From Nitrosovibrio tenuis (GTDB lineage: Bacteria; Pseudomonadota; Gammaproteobacteria; Burkholderiales; Nitrosomonadaceae): 64,000 nt of DNA. The stretch's first letter is position 1. Each line of letters begins with the position of its first letter. The stretch covers positions 1 to 64,000 of the forward strand of contig NZ_FOBH01000001.1 of assembly GCF_900109785.1 (NCBI RefSeq), given 5' to 3'. The translations under genes and the position numbers were made by a program. Of this stretch, positions 1 to 9,161 are shown piece after piece. The notes under the pieces were generated by a model. The model did not search any database and was not told the origin of the DNA. It saw only the letters and a program-made list of their open reading frames with translations.

Positions 1-1
1 T

Positions 2-88
2 TACCTGCGCAACTGGTCGCTGCGGCTCGATCTGCACATCATCCTGAAAACCATACTCGTGGTCCTCAAGGACCGCGCAGCTTACTGA
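2..88 (+). CDS. Undecaprenyl-phosphate sugar transferase, C-terminal fragment
   Basis: This is the last 28 codons of a gene that starts outside the window, ending at TGA 86-88. The visible tail includes LRNWSLRLDLHIILKT followed by a short hydrophobic stretch. It matches the C-terminus of bacterial sugar transferases of the WcaJ/WbaP/EpsE type, which transfer the first sugar phosphate to undecaprenyl phosphate at the inner membrane. Its place directly upstream of epsL fits the usual order of an eps/xrtB operon, where this enzyme primes repeat-unit synthesis. Only 28 residues are seen, so the assignment rests on this motif and the context. Confidence 0.7.
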   Translation, partial: YLRNWSLRLDLHIILKTILVVLKDRAAY

Positions 89-218
89 GCTTCATGCTTT
101 ATCGCTATAGTTCTTATGGCCTATTGTCTGCGATTCATGCTTACGTTATCTTGGATTCCGCCAAGGTGATACCCTTGCGGTGTTGCGCCGAGGAAAGATA
201 AAACTCAAAAAAATAAAA

Positions 219-1487
219 ATGCTGCTAAATCTTTCCCGTTGCCATCGCCACTGCCTTGCAATCCTTTTTTTTGCATGCTTACTTTTGATTGCACAACATG
301 CGGCAGCCGATTCTAAAGATACGTTCAATGTGACTGTTGGCACGAACGTACTGTACGATAACAACGTGTTTCGTATATCTTCCAGCATTGACCCTACTCT
401 CCTGGTGGGCAAACCTGTCAGATCCGATTTAATCATTACCTCATCGGCCACGGTCAGCCTGACCAAACTTTACGGGCTGCAGCGTTTTGAGGCGACGGGT
501 AACTTCGTCGATAATCGCTACAATAATTTCGACTTCCTGAATTTTTTTGCCAAAAACTATACCGCTGCGTGGAACTGGTCCATTACTCCCTATTTTCATG
601 GAAATCTAAGTACCAGCCATAGAGAAGCTCTCAACAACTTCGCCAACCTCACAGGGTTCATCAATTCTTCCAACCGCAATCTTCGTACCGACGATAACTA
701 CCGTTTTGACGGTGTTTTCGAAATCAACCGCTCCTGGCATATTATCGGTGCTGTCTCTCGGACCAAACTAACGAATAGCCTGCTTACAGTGCAAGACTTT
801 GACAACACGGTTCTCTCCTTCGAAGGGGGAATGCGTTACTCTCTTCCCTCGGGAAGTTCGCTTACGTATAAGTTTAGAAACGGACTGGGCGACTTTTACA
901 AGCGGCCGGAGCCGATTGCGACCCTTCTCTTCGATACCCGTTTTAATGATACCGAACATGATGTCCAGCTGGTTTGGCCAGTGACTAGCAAGACCTCCAT
1001 CGATGCGCGCGCTGGCCATGTTGAACGTAAACATGCTCATTTTTCGCAGCGGGATTTCTCCGGGTTTGTTGGGAATTTCAATTTTAATTGGGCGGTCACC
1101 AGCAAAACCCGTCTTACCGCCAGCTGGGCACGTGATCTCTCCAATTTCCAGACCGCATCGAATTTCCAACTTTCTCAATTCCAGCTCTTCTCCAGCAGTT
1201 ATGTCGCCATCAATCGCTTTTCGCTGGCACCCAGCTGGCAAATTAGCCCTAAACTAGCGTTGCGCCTTCGTTATGACTATATGATCCGTGATCATCTGGG
1301 GGCTGTTATCCCTCTTCCTGAAAACCGCCATGATTCGCAGCATACCGGCCTTATTGAGCTGGATTGGCAACCCACGCGGACAATTTTTCTAAGTGCCTCT
1401 CTGCGGAGGGATCATCGCGCTTCCAATCTGAGGGGTTTTGATTACGACAACGCTGCTGCCAGTGTTGCAGCAAGGTTGAATTTCTGA
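219..1487 (+). CDS. epsL: EpsL-family outer membrane beta-barrel protein of the XrtB polysaccharide system
   Basis: About 422 residues from ATG 219. A GTG at 180 is in frame, but ATG 219 gives a better signal peptide: a short basic start, the hydrophobic run AILFFACLLLIAQ, then HAAADS. The rest is rich in alternating polar/aromatic beta strands (for example GMRYSLPSGSSLTYKFRNGL) and ends in a C-terminal Phe (AARLNF), the usual signature of outer membrane barrels handled by the Bam complex. This matches the XrtB/PEP-CTERM-associated EpsL family, thought to be the outer membrane component for exopolysaccharide passage. It is the first complete gene after the sugar transferase and precedes epsD. 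The specific export role is inferred from family and order. Confidence 0.85.
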   Translation: MLLNLSRCHRHCLAILFFACLLLIAQHAAADSKDTFNVTVGTNVLYDNNVFRISSSIDPTLLVGKPVRSDLIITSSATVSLTKLYGLQRFEATGNFVDNRYNNFDFLNFFAKNYTAAWNWSITPYFHGNLSTSHREALNNFANLTGFINSSNRNLRTDDNYRFDGVFEINRSWHIIGAVSRTKLTNSLLTVQDFDNTVLSFEGGMRYSLPSGSSLTYKFRNGLGDFYKRPEPIATLLFDTRFNDTEHDVQLVWPVTSKTSIDARAGHVERKHAHFSQRDFSGFVGNFNFNWAVTSKTRLTASWARDLSNFQTASNFQLSQFQLFSSSYVAINRFSLAPSWQISPKLALRLRYDYMIRDHLGAVIPLPENRHDSQHTGLIELDWQPTRTIFLSASLRRDHRASNLRGFDYDNAAASVAARLNF

Positions 1488-1774
1488 TGGCTATAAGACG
1501 CCAAATATTGTGTGCGGTACCGCATTGACGACTATAGTTATCTGGTGTATATGATTTGTCGTTGTTACATTCCTTTTGGTCTTTTTTATTTCTCGCTACG
1601 TAGAAATGTAACGCTCGCGTAACGCATTGCGCCCATAATGCACTGGTGCTTTTTCAGGTTTAGGTCGAGCGCTTCGATACCGAGCCATGTTTACAAGTCT
1701 TTATATCGTTAGAACAATTAGTGGTTTGAGTTTGAATTAAAATTGACGAGTCTATAATTTAATCGAAGGTGCAC

Positions 1775-2761
1775 ATGCCATCCTTTCAACAAAAATTTAC
1801 GCTTCGCATGCTCTTACTAGGGGTTGCGCTTGGGCTTGTCGCCTGTGGCAGTAAGGATATGGAGAAACCTGCTAGCCAGGTTGCCGCAAAGGTTAATTCG
1901 GGAGAGATATCCGTTCACCAGCTCAATTACGTCTTGACGCGCACCGGGGTCGGCGCCAGCTCCCCCGAAACGGCTCCCAAGATTCGGCGCGAAATACTTG
2001 ACAAACTTATCGATCAGGAGCTTGCGGTGGAACAAGCTGTTGAGAAAAAACTCGATCGTTCGCCCGAAGTGCTTATGGCTATCGAAAGCGCCCGGCGCGA
2101 AATTCTTGCCCGAGCTTACATTGAGCAAATCACCGCGGCGATGGCTAAGCCGACGATCGACGAAGCCAAGAAATACTATTCCGAAAATCCCCAGCTCTTT
2201 GCCCAGCGCCGCATCTACAATATTCAGGAAATAATGCTTCCGGCGACTGCCGGGGTTGCTGACGAATTGCGTGGCATGCTCGATTCCGGAAAATCTATGG
2301 AAGATATCGCCAATTGGCTCAAAGGTAAGGAAATCAAATTCGCGGCCGGCAACGCCACGCGGGCAGCCGAACAGATCCCGCTTGAGCTGCTGCCTAAAAT
2401 ACATCCGCTCAAGGTCGGGCAAGGGTTGATCTTGCAGAGTCCTCAATCCATTACCGTGATGCGGCTCGCGGCATCGCAATCGGTACCGGTATCGGAAGAG
2501 GCCGCATTACCGCGTATTCAACAGTTCCTGGGTAATCAACGCGCAGCGGAAGCAGCCAAGCAGGAAGTTAAAACACTCAAGTCCAAAGCCAAAATCACCT
2601 ATATGGGTGAATTCAGTAATGCGGGCACCAACGCCGCAACCCAACCCGCCGCCACGGTAATCCAAGGCGGCACAAATAATAGTAGCAATGGTAGCGCGTC
2701 AAAATCTTCCGCGTCTGCTGCCGACATTGCCGTTGAGAAAGGCGTTGTCGGGTTGAAGTGA
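1775..2761 (+). CDS. epsD: EpsD-family peptidyl-prolyl cis-trans isomerase lipoprotein
   Basis: About 328 residues from ATG 1775, which sits 6 nt after the RBS-like GAAGG; a GTG at 1769 is also in frame. The N-terminus is a lipoprotein signal with lipobox LVAC and the modifiable Cys near residue 24, so the product should be anchored to a membrane facing the periplasm. The body resembles SurA/PpiC-type foldases: an N-terminal helical region (EILDKLIDQELAVEQAV), then a parvulin-like region around residues 140-240. The C-terminal 50 residues are low-complexity Ala/Ser/Asn. EpsD proteins accompany exopolysaccharide export machines, and a role in folding EpsL or other barrel proteins is inferred. 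The 287 nt before the gene hold no other recognisable gene. Confidence 0.85.
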   Translation: MPSFQQKFTLRMLLLGVALGLVACGSKDMEKPASQVAAKVNSGEISVHQLNYVLTRTGVGASSPETAPKIRREILDKLIDQELAVEQAVEKKLDRSPEVLMAIESARREILARAYIEQITAAMAKPTIDEAKKYYSENPQLFAQRRIYNIQEIMLPATAGVADELRGMLDSGKSMEDIANWLKGKEIKFAAGNATRAAEQIPLELLPKIHPLKVGQGLILQSPQSITVMRLAASQSVPVSEEAALPRIQQFLGNQRAAEAAKQEVKTLKSKAKITYMGEFSNAGTNAATQPAATVIQGGTNNSSNGSASKSSASAADIAVEKGVVGLK

Positions 2762-2804
2762 GAATATTGATCGATTATTGATTGAATGTGGAGGAATATC
2801 ACAT

Positions 2805-3602
2805 ATGGCACACGCGTTAATTCGGACATTTGCCCTGTTCTTTACGCTCTTAACGATGAATGTCTTTGCTCAAGACAATCTCGACTATCCGCTTGGTCCT
2901 GGAGACGTTTTGCGCATTCAGGTTTTCCAGAACCCCGATCTCACCACCGAAACACGTGTGTCTGAGAACGGTTACATCACTTATCCCCTGATCGGCACTG
3001 TCGACGTGGGGGGGCTTGACATCGCTGCTGCAGAAAAAAAGATTGCCGCAGCCCTGAAGAACGGTGGTTTCATCCGGCAGCCTCAGGTTAACATCGTCGT
3101 TCTGCACATGCGAGGCAATCAGGTAAGCGTGTTCGGCCAAGTCAATCGGCCAGGGCGGTTTCCGCTCGAAACTCTTAGCCGTGTCAGCGACATGCTTGCG
3201 ATGGCCGGGGGCGCCACTGCGTCCGGTGATGATATCGCCATTGTCACCGGTATTCGTAACGGCAAATCTTTCCGCAAAGTCATCGATATTCCCGCGCTCT
3301 ATCTGCACGAGAAATCCGACGAGGACATCATTCTTGCCGGTGGGGATGTCATTTACGTGCATCGCGCGCCGGTTTTCTATATCTACGGTGAAGCCCAGCG
3401 TCCGGGGGCATATCGTATTGAGCGAGGGATGACCATTATGCAAGCCTTGGCTCAAGGCGGTGGTCCCACCGCGCGCGGCAGCGAATGGTGGCTGCGCCTC
3501 CACCGAAAAAACGGTGAGGGTATCGTAGAGAAGCTTTCACCTGAAATGACTGACGCCGTGCAGCCGAACGATATTATTTACGTACGGGAAAGTATTTTCT
3601 GA
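2805..3602 (+). CDS. epsE: Polysaccharide export protein EpsE (Wza/BexD family)
   Basis: 265 residues from ATG 2805, preceded by GGAGG about 10 nt upstream; the longer in-frame start at 2778 lies in front of this RBS and is unlikely. A signal peptide ends near MNVFAQD. The mature start DYPLGPGDVLRIQVFQNPDL is the classic poly-export (PES) domain, and two soluble-ligand-binding (SLBB) segments follow (VSVFGQVNRPGRFPLE and FYIYGEAQRPGAYRIE). Wza-type proteins form the periplasm-spanning and outer membrane channel for capsule and exopolysaccharide. There is no lipobox Cys here, unlike E. coli Wza. Expected partners are the chain-length protein EpsF just downstream and the barrel EpsL. Confidence 0.92.
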   Translation: MAHALIRTFALFFTLLTMNVFAQDNLDYPLGPGDVLRIQVFQNPDLTTETRVSENGYITYPLIGTVDVGGLDIAAAEKKIAAALKNGGFIRQPQVNIVVLHMRGNQVSVFGQVNRPGRFPLETLSRVSDMLAMAGGATASGDDIAIVTGIRNGKSFRKVIDIPALYLHEKSDEDIILAGGDVIYVHRAPVFYIYGEAQRPGAYRIERGMTIMQALAQGGGPTARGSEWWLRLHRKNGEGIVEKLSPEMTDAVQPNDIIYVRESIF

Positions 3603-3612
3603 GGGAGTTCGC

Positions 3613-5037
3613 ATGACATTCCATCAATTCCTGCTGATCCTCCGCGCGCGTTATAAGATCATAATCTCTATTCTGCTGTTTACGGTAATTTCCACACTCG
3701 TGGTCAACCTGCTATTACCGAGGCAATACTCCGCCAGCACAGCCGTAGTGATTGACGTCAAATCGCCCGATCCCGTTGCCGGCATGGTATTGCCCGGACT
3801 CGCGACTCCCGGTTATATGGCCACTCAGGTGGACATTATCAACAGTGATCGCGTAGCCCAGCGTGTTGTCACACGGCTGCGCATGGATGAAAACCCAACC
3901 GTGCGCGAGCAATGGATGGAATCCACCAATGGCAAAGGCGAGATCAAGGTTTGGTTAGCTGACCTGCTGAAAAAGGAGCTTTATGTCAGACCCTCGCGCG
4001 AGAGCAACGTTATCAATATTGAATTTAGCGGCATCGACCCTGATTTTGCGGCAGCTGTGGCGAATGCTTTTGCGCAAGCCTATATTGATGTTAACCTTGA
4101 ACTCAAAGTCGAGCCAGCGCGGCAATATGCTGTTTGGTTTGAAGATCAGACCAAGGCTCTGCGCGACAAGCTCGAAAAATCTCAGCAGGCACTTTCGGCT
4201 TACCAGCAAAAAAGCGGCATTATAGCTACCGAAGAACGGCTTGATTATGAAGTTGCCAAGCTCAATGAACTTTCGACGCAGCTAACCATCATTCAAGCGC
4301 AGACTTCCGACAGCAGCAGTAAGCGCAAGTCCGCTGAGAATCCCGACACGCTGGCTGAGGTAGTGCAAAATCCATTAATCACCAGCCTAAAATCGGACAT
4401 CGCTCGCCTTGAGGCCAAACTTCAGGAAAGCAGCGTCAATCTCGGAGGAAACCACCCGCAAACGAAGCGCGCTCAATCCGAACTCGCATCGCTCAGGAAC
4501 AAGCTGGCGAGCGAGACTCGGCACATTCATAGCAGCATCGGCACATCCTATCAGGTCGGCAAACAGAAAGAAAAAGAACTTCTTGAAGCCATGGAGATAC
4601 AAAAAAAACGCGTGCTTGAGTTGAACCGGCAGCGCGACCAGGTTAGTGTGCTCAAACGCGATGTTGAGGCTGCTCAGCGCAGCTTTGAGGGTGTGAGCCA
4701 GCGCTCCGCTCTGACCCGTCTTGAGAGCCTCGCGGTCCAGACTAACATTTCCGCTCTGAATCCAGCCTCAATACCAACCGAGCACTCGAGGCCCAGAATT
4801 CTGCGCAACGTCTTAATCTCCATTTTTCTCGGCACGATACTTGGCGTCGGTATCGCGTTGATACTTGAGCTCGTCAATCGTCGGGTGCGCTCGGTAGAAG
4901 ACCTCGTCGATGCCATGGAACTGCCGGTGCTTGTGACCATTTCGTCCGCTACATCGCCTTCTGGTCTGCGGAGGTTGCCAGGCAGGCTTTCTCGTCGCAA
5001 GACATCCAGGCCAGCGCTTGGAATGGAATCCCCTTAA
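3613..5037 (+). CDS. epsF: Chain-length determinant protein EpsF (Wzz/GumC family)
   Basis: 474 residues, starting 10 nt after epsE with GGGAG as RBS. The topology is that of a polysaccharide co-polymerase: a first membrane segment near residues 17-38 (IIISILLFTVISTLVVN), a long periplasmic coiled-coil domain (about residues 155-370, rich in EKSQQALSAYQQKSG-like heptads and LNRQRDQVSVLKRDVE), then a second membrane segment near 397-420 (ISIFLGTILGVGIALILELV). The tail (residues 420-474) is cytoplasmic. Such proteins set polymer length with Wzy and pair with a BY-kinase; here the kinase-like EpsG is a separate downstream gene. Confidence 0.9.
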   Translation: MTFHQFLLILRARYKIIISILLFTVISTLVVNLLLPRQYSASTAVVIDVKSPDPVAGMVLPGLATPGYMATQVDIINSDRVAQRVVTRLRMDENPTVREQWMESTNGKGEIKVWLADLLKKELYVRPSRESNVINIEFSGIDPDFAAAVANAFAQAYIDVNLELKVEPARQYAVWFEDQTKALRDKLEKSQQALSAYQQKSGIIATEERLDYEVAKLNELSTQLTIIQAQTSDSSSKRKSAENPDTLAEVVQNPLITSLKSDIARLEAKLQESSVNLGGNHPQTKRAQSELASLRNKLASETRHIHSSIGTSYQVGKQKEKELLEAMEIQKKRVLELNRQRDQVSVLKRDVEAAQRSFEGVSQRSALTRLESLAVQTNISALNPASIPTEHSRPRILRNVLISIFLGTILGVGIALILELVNRRVRSVEDLVDAMELPVLVTISSATSPSGLRRLPGRLSRRKTSRPALGMESP

Positions 5038-5059
5038 AAATACCAACCGGAATCAGACT

Positions 5060-5989
5060 ATGACCCCCGTGAGCAGCAGTATACCGACCCTCAAGCGGAA
5101 TCAGACCAAGGGTCCCGGCGAAACTCCGATCCATGGAAAAACCCATGCCGTTGGCAGCGATAGTTTGATTGGAGACATCCTTATTGAGGCTGGGCGTCTT
5201 TCCGCCGATAACGCAGAGCGAGTCTCTCGGCTGCAAGTAGATCGGGGCAAGCGTTTTGGAGATACCGCCGTCGACTTGGGTTTGCTGACGGAGGACGACA
5301 TACGTTTTGCTCTTTCCCGTCAGTTCGATAATCTCTACTTACCTGCAAACGATACCAGTCTGAGCCATCAGCTGGTGGCTGCTTATAAACCCCTCAGTCC
5401 GGTGGTTGAAAGATTGCGAACTTTACGTAGCCAGCTGATGTTGCGTTGGTTCAATGCCGAGACCCGTCACAACGCGCTGGCTATTATGAGTCCCGGCGTG
5501 AGAGAGGGGCGAAGCTTCATTGCCGCTAACCTATCCATTGTCTTTTCACAGCTTGGCGAGCGTACATTGCTCGTAGATGCCAACCTTCGCAGGCCATGTC
5601 AGCATGAACTCTTCAAACTCGGTAATAATGCCGGCCTTTCAAGCATGCTTGCTGGCCGCATCGGTAACGAGGTGATCGCTCGGGTGCCTTCGCTAGCCGG
5701 GCTTTTTGTCCTGCCTGCCGGTCCTGTGCCGCCCAACCCGCAAGAGTTGCTCGGCCGCGCTGGCTTTGCCGAGCTGTTGCAGTCGCTAATCCGTGATTTT
5801 GATATCGTCATCATGGATACTCCGGCTGCGAACGAATATGCTGAAGCTCAAACCATTGCCATGGGCGCTGCTGCTGCTCTTGTGCTCGCGCGTAAAAACC
5901 ATAGTACATTGCCGGAAATAATCAAACTAACCCGTAGTCTCCAGGAGACCCGCGCCAATCTGGTGGGTTCAGTATTGAACGACTTCTGA
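5060..5989 (+). CDS. epsG: EpsG, tyrosine-kinase-like (BY-kinase) partner of the chain-length protein
   Basis: 309 residues from ATG 5060; an alternative start at 5018 would overlap epsF. Residues 35-90 look like a GspE/MshEN-type N-terminal domain (IGDILIEAGRLS, GLLTEDDIRFALSRQF). Residues 137-260 form the Mrp/CpsD-like P-loop domain. The Walker A region is SPGVREGRSF (143-152), with Arg where most BY-kinases have Lys. Walker A' is TLLVDANLRRP, with Asn replacing the second Asp of DxD. Walker B is DIVIMDTP (248-255). No C-terminal tyrosine cluster is present; the protein ends SVLNDF. It probably controls EpsF/Wzy cycling in the cytoplasm, but its kinase activity is uncertain because of these substitutions. 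Confidence 0.85.
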   Translation: MTPVSSSIPTLKRNQTKGPGETPIHGKTHAVGSDSLIGDILIEAGRLSADNAERVSRLQVDRGKRFGDTAVDLGLLTEDDIRFALSRQFDNLYLPANDTSLSHQLVAAYKPLSPVVERLRTLRSQLMLRWFNAETRHNALAIMSPGVREGRSFIAANLSIVFSQLGERTLLVDANLRRPCQHELFKLGNNAGLSSMLAGRIGNEVIARVPSLAGLFVLPAGPVPPNPQELLGRAGFAELLQSLIRDFDIVIMDTPAANEYAEAQTIAMGAAAALVLARKNHSTLPEIIKLTRSLQETRANLVGSVLNDF

Positions 5990-6069
5990 GCAAACGAAAA
6001 TAAGGCGGAACGGGCCTCAGGCAACCGGGCAGGCAGAAAACCTGAACGGTAAAAACATTACTTAGACTC

Positions 6070-6437
6070 CTATTCGTCATGCAAACTACGTTTTGTACGC
6101 TCCATCGCCAGCAATACCGGGCCAACGATATTGGTCACCATACCAGCGATCAAGTCACGCCGTTCTGCTTGCCGACCAGGCAGATACGAGTGATACCACT
6201 CATCAAGCGCACTGATCGACCGCGTCTCAAGAAATGCAATGGCCAGCCTGTGTCACCGGCGCAATCCGCCAGCCAGACCAATACCCAAAGCGGGCAAGGC
6301 AAAAGTGGGTTCATGAGCGAATTTGTCCGACGGTCGGGGCAACAAATTCACAGCAATAGGTTGAGCCCCCAGCACAAGCAAGCCAAAAACTATCGGCAGC
6401 GCCAGCAGCTTGGACTGTGCGTTGCGAAAACAAAATG
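6070..6437 (-). pseudogene. VanZ-like membrane protein, decayed (in-frame TGA, no start codon)
   Basis: Reading the - strand from about 6437 to the TAG at 6070-6072 gives a continuous VanZ-like frame interrupted by one TGA at 6253-6255. The first part reads LPIVFGLLVLGAQPIAVNLL, then PRPSDKFAHEPTFALPA; the second reads ISALDEWYHSYLPGRQAER, then RRDLIAGMVTNIVGPVLL. The pieces DKFAH, DEWYHSYLPGR and RRDLIAG match VanZ-family landmarks (DKxxH and DExxQ/HSxxPGR). The frame has no ATG/GTG/TTG at its 5' end and butts against the xrtB start. VanZ proteins often accompany exosortase loci, so this may be a former member of the system. Total length would be about 120 residues, the family norm. The whole 445 nt between epsG and xrtB is accounted for by this relic. 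Confidence 0.7.
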
Positions 6438-7358
6438 AGCGTCAATTCTTCAATTACGTTCAACAGCCAAACCGGTCGACCGGAGGGTTGGCGCAACGGG
6501 CTTCTCATCTGGTTGCCTATTATCACTGGATTAATCGTACTTTATTTACCCAGTCTGGTCGATCTCCTTCGTGGCCTCTGGAGTACTGACCAGTACGCAC
6601 ACGGCCCTATCGTACTCGGCATAGCCTGTTGGCTTATATATCGCAAGTGGCCGGACATGTGGCGGGCGGGTGAAGGCCAATCCACCTCCGCCGCAGGCTG
6701 GCCCATCTTTTTCGTGGGGCTGCTGCTCTATATTATTGGTCGCTCGCAAGATATTTTGCTCTTCGAGATCGGTTCCGCGATCTGGCTGCTTGCCTCCCTT
6801 ATCCTGCTTATGCGCGGCAGCGCGGCGCTTAAGATGCAATGGTTTCCGCTCTTCTTCATGCTTTTCATGATTCCGCTGCCCGGCGCTATAGTGGACGCTT
6901 TGACCATGCCAATGAAAATGGCGGTATCTTATGTGGCCGAAAATATACTTTTCTGGGCGAACTATCCTATTGCGCGTACTGGCGTTATTCTTCAGATAGG
7001 GCAATACAAGCTGTTGGTAGCTGACGCCTGCGCTGGCTTACACACGTTGTTTACGCTTGAAGCGCTGGGCTTGCTTTACCTCAACATCATCCGGCACGAT
7101 TCATTGGTTCGCAATATTAGTCTCGCTATCCTGGTTGTCCCAATTTCTTTTACCGCCAACGTGATCCGCGTAATGGTGCTGACACTGATCACCTACCACT
7201 TTGGTGATGAGGCGGGGCAGGGTTTTTTGCATGGATTCGCGGGTATGGTGCTATTTCTCAGTGCGCTGCTACTGATCATTGGGGCCGATTCACTATTGCA
7301 GCTTGCCATGAAGCTGCGGCAGAATCATGGTAGCGTGCCAGGTACAGTACAAAAATGA
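6435..7358 (+). CDS. xrtB: Exosortase B (XrtB/EpsB), membrane transpeptidase-like sorting enzyme
   Basis: 307 residues from ATG 6435; a GTG at 6417 is in frame but lacks a clear RBS. At least eight hydrophobic segments are visible. The three conserved exosortase catalytic residues are present: Cys199 in VADACAGLHTLF, Arg245 in ANVIRVMVLT and His266 in GFLHGFAG. Exosortases act in the inner membrane on proteins with a C-terminal PEP-CTERM segment, coupled to exopolysaccharide production. The next gene, overlapping by 4 nt, is epsI, which together with the eps genes identifies the B type rather than XrtA. Two PEP-CTERM proteins are encoded in this window (27991-28710 and 44174-45727), but whether XrtB or another exosortase handles them cannot be read from sequence. 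Confidence 0.92.
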   Translation: MSVNSSITFNSQTGRPEGWRNGLLIWLPIITGLIVLYLPSLVDLLRGLWSTDQYAHGPIVLGIACWLIYRKWPDMWRAGEGQSTSAAGWPIFFVGLLLYIIGRSQDILLFEIGSAIWLLASLILLMRGSAALKMQWFPLFFMLFMIPLPGAIVDALTMPMKMAVSYVAENILFWANYPIARTGVILQIGQYKLLVADACAGLHTLFTLEALGLLYLNIIRHDSLVRNISLAILVVPISFTANVIRVMVLTLITYHFGDEAGQGFLHGFAGMVLFLSALLLIIGADSLLQLAMKLRQNHGSVPGTVQK

Positions 7359-8035
7359 TGAATATCTGGCTGAGAAACTTTATTCTGCTTGCGCTCATGC
7401 TCGCGGCGTCGGGCCTTGCGCTGGCCCTGCGTCCGACCCAAAAGATCGCTGATCAAGGGCCCGCTATCGATCTTGAAGCGATAATCCCGCACAAATTTGG
7501 CGATTGGCGCGAAGAACAGCGGAATTCGGTTCAAATCGTCGACCCGCAGCAGCAGCAAATGATCGATAAGATCTACAATCAGACCCTCAGCCGTACGTAT
7601 GTGAATACTCGTGGCTACCGGGTCATGCTGGCCATAGCCTATGGCACCGATCAAAGAGATTCCATGCAATTGCATTACCCCGAAATTTGCTATCCCGCAC
7701 AGGGATTTGTACTCCAGGCCAAACAAACGGGCGCCCTGGCAACCTCAAGTGGTTCAATACCTGTAACCCGCATCCAGACTAGTCTGGATCAGCGCCATGA
7801 GCCCGTCACTTATTGGGCCACGATTGGTGACCAAGTGTTTCAGGGTGGTGTCCAGAAGAAGCTTGCCGAAATGAGCTATGGTCTAAACGGTAAGATACCC
7901 GACGGTATGCTCATCCGAATTTCTTCTATCGACACTGAAACCTCCAATGCATATGCAATTCAGACTCAATTCGCCGATCAAATGCTCAGCGCTATAACAC
8001 CCGAGTACAGGAAGAAATTAAGTGGCAGCTTCTGA
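7355..8035 (+). CDS. epsI: EpsI, exosortase B-associated protein (DUF3485)
   Basis: 226 residues, with its ATG overlapping the xrtB stop (ATGA). A single N-terminal hydrophobic segment ([20 protein letters not shown]) acts as signal or anchor, so the body is periplasmic. Residues 100-120 contain the diagnostic [12 protein letters not shown], with invariant His107, Glu110 and Cys112; the conserved Cys suggests a thiol or protease-like function that is unproven. EpsI-family proteins occur either fused to exosortases or as separate partners. Here it is separate and the frame runs 14 nt into gmd, so the three genes are translationally coupled. Confidence 0.9.
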   Translation: MMNIWLRNFILLALMLAASGLALALRPTQKIADQGPAIDLEAIIPHKFGDWREEQRNSVQIVDPQQQQMIDKIYNQTLSRTYVNTRGYRVMLAIAYGTDQRDSMQLHYPEICYPAQGFVLQAKQTGALATSSGSIPVTRIQTSLDQRHEPVTYWATIGDQVFQGGVQKKLAEMSYGLNGKIPDGMLIRISSIDTETSNAYAIQTQFADQMLSAITPEYRKKLSGSF

Positions 8036-9152
8036 TTCAATTAAAGTAGAAAAAAAAACCGCGCTCATCACTGGCATAACCGGCCAAGATGGTGCCTATT
8101 TGGCCGACTTTCTGCTCAAGAAAGGCTATATCGTCCACGGAATCAAGCGTCGCTCATCGCTATTCAATACCGACCGTATCGACCATCTTTATCAGGATCC
8201 GCACGTTTCTCAACGCAACTTCGTCTTGCACTACGGCGATCTGACCGATTCGACCAACCTGATTCGCATCATACAGCAGGTGCGGCCTGATGAAATTTAC
8301 AACCTTGCTGCGATGAGCCATGTGGCGGTCAGTTTTGAAACCCCCGAATATACCGCGAATGCCGATGGCATCGGTACCCTGCGTATTCTTGAAGCGATCC
8401 GCATCCTCGGCTTTGAGAAAAATACCCGTTTTTACCAGGCGAGCACCTCGGAGCTCTATGGTTTGGTCCAGGAAACGCCCCAAAGTGAAGCCACACCTTT
8501 TTATCCGCGCAGTCCGTATGCGGTGGCCAAGCTCTACGGCTACTGGATTACCATTAATTATCGCGAAGCTTATGGTATGTATGCCTGTAACGGTATTCTT
8601 TTTAATCACGAGAGCCCCATTCGCGGCGAGACCTTCGTCACGCGCAAGATTACTCGGGCGCTTGCCAGGATCAAGCTAGGCTTGCAGGAATGCCTTTATC
8701 TTGGGAATCTGAATGCGCTGCGGGACTGGGGCCATGCGCGTGACTATGTCGAGATGCAGTGGTTGATGCTTCAGCAGAACCATCCGGAGGACTTCGTTAT
8801 CGCGACAGGTATTCAGTACAGCGTGCGCGATTTCGTCAATGCCGCCGCGGAAGAGCTCGGCATGCATATCAGCTGGGACGGTGAAGGACCCGAGGAGGTT
8901 GGTATGATCGCCCCGGTCTCCACAAATTGCGCACCCCGTGTCATCGTTCGTGTCGATCCGCGCTACTTCCGTCCGACCGAGGTCGAAACGCTCCTGGGCG
9001 ATCCCACCAAGGCGAGAGAAAAACTCTGCTGGGCCCCCAGGACCTCTTTCAAGGAGCTCGTCAGGGAAATGGTTCGCGAAGACCTCAAAAGCGCTGAGCG
9101 GGACGAGCTCGTCAAGAAACATGGATTCGCTGCCTACGATTATCACGAATAG
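8022..9152 (+). CDS. gmd: GDP-mannose 4,6-dehydratase
   Basis: 376 residues from GTG 8022, with AGGAAG about 7 nt upstream; it overlaps epsI by 14 nt. The Rossmann NADP motif is [14 protein letters not shown] (residues 18-31), and [12 protein letters not shown] carries the active-site Tyr and Lys of extended short-chain dehydrogenases. [16 protein letters not shown] is close to the family signature, with Ile where Arg is usual. The enzyme converts GDP-D-mannose to GDP-4-keto-6-deoxymannose in the cytoplasm. Its product is the substrate of fcl, the next gene, and its substrate would come from manC at 26.1 kb. Confidence 0.95.
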   Translation: MAASDSIKVEKKTALITGITGQDGAYLADFLLKKGYIVHGIKRRSSLFNTDRIDHLYQDPHVSQRNFVLHYGDLTDSTNLIRIIQQVRPDEIYNLAAMSHVAVSFETPEYTANADGIGTLRILEAIRILGFEKNTRFYQASTSELYGLVQETPQSEATPFYPRSPYAVAKLYGYWITINYREAYGMYACNGILFNHESPIRGETFVTRKITRALARIKLGLQECLYLGNLNALRDWGHARDYVEMQWLMLQQNHPEDFVIATGIQYSVRDFVNAAAEELGMHISWDGEGPEEVGMIAPVSTNCAPRVIVRVDPRYFRPTEVETLLGDPTKAREKLCWAPRTSFKELVREMVREDLKSAERDELVKKHGFAAYDYHE

Positions 9153-9161
9153 CGCGAGCCG

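Noticed and set aside
1732-1758. TTGAAT-N15-TATAAT upstream of epsD as a promoter
   Set aside because: The spacer is only 15 nt and the start would fall about at the RBS, leaving almost no leader.
6079-6438. 119-codon + strand frame between epsG and xrtB
   Set aside because: It is the shadow of the VanZ-like frame on the other strand, which is far more convincing.
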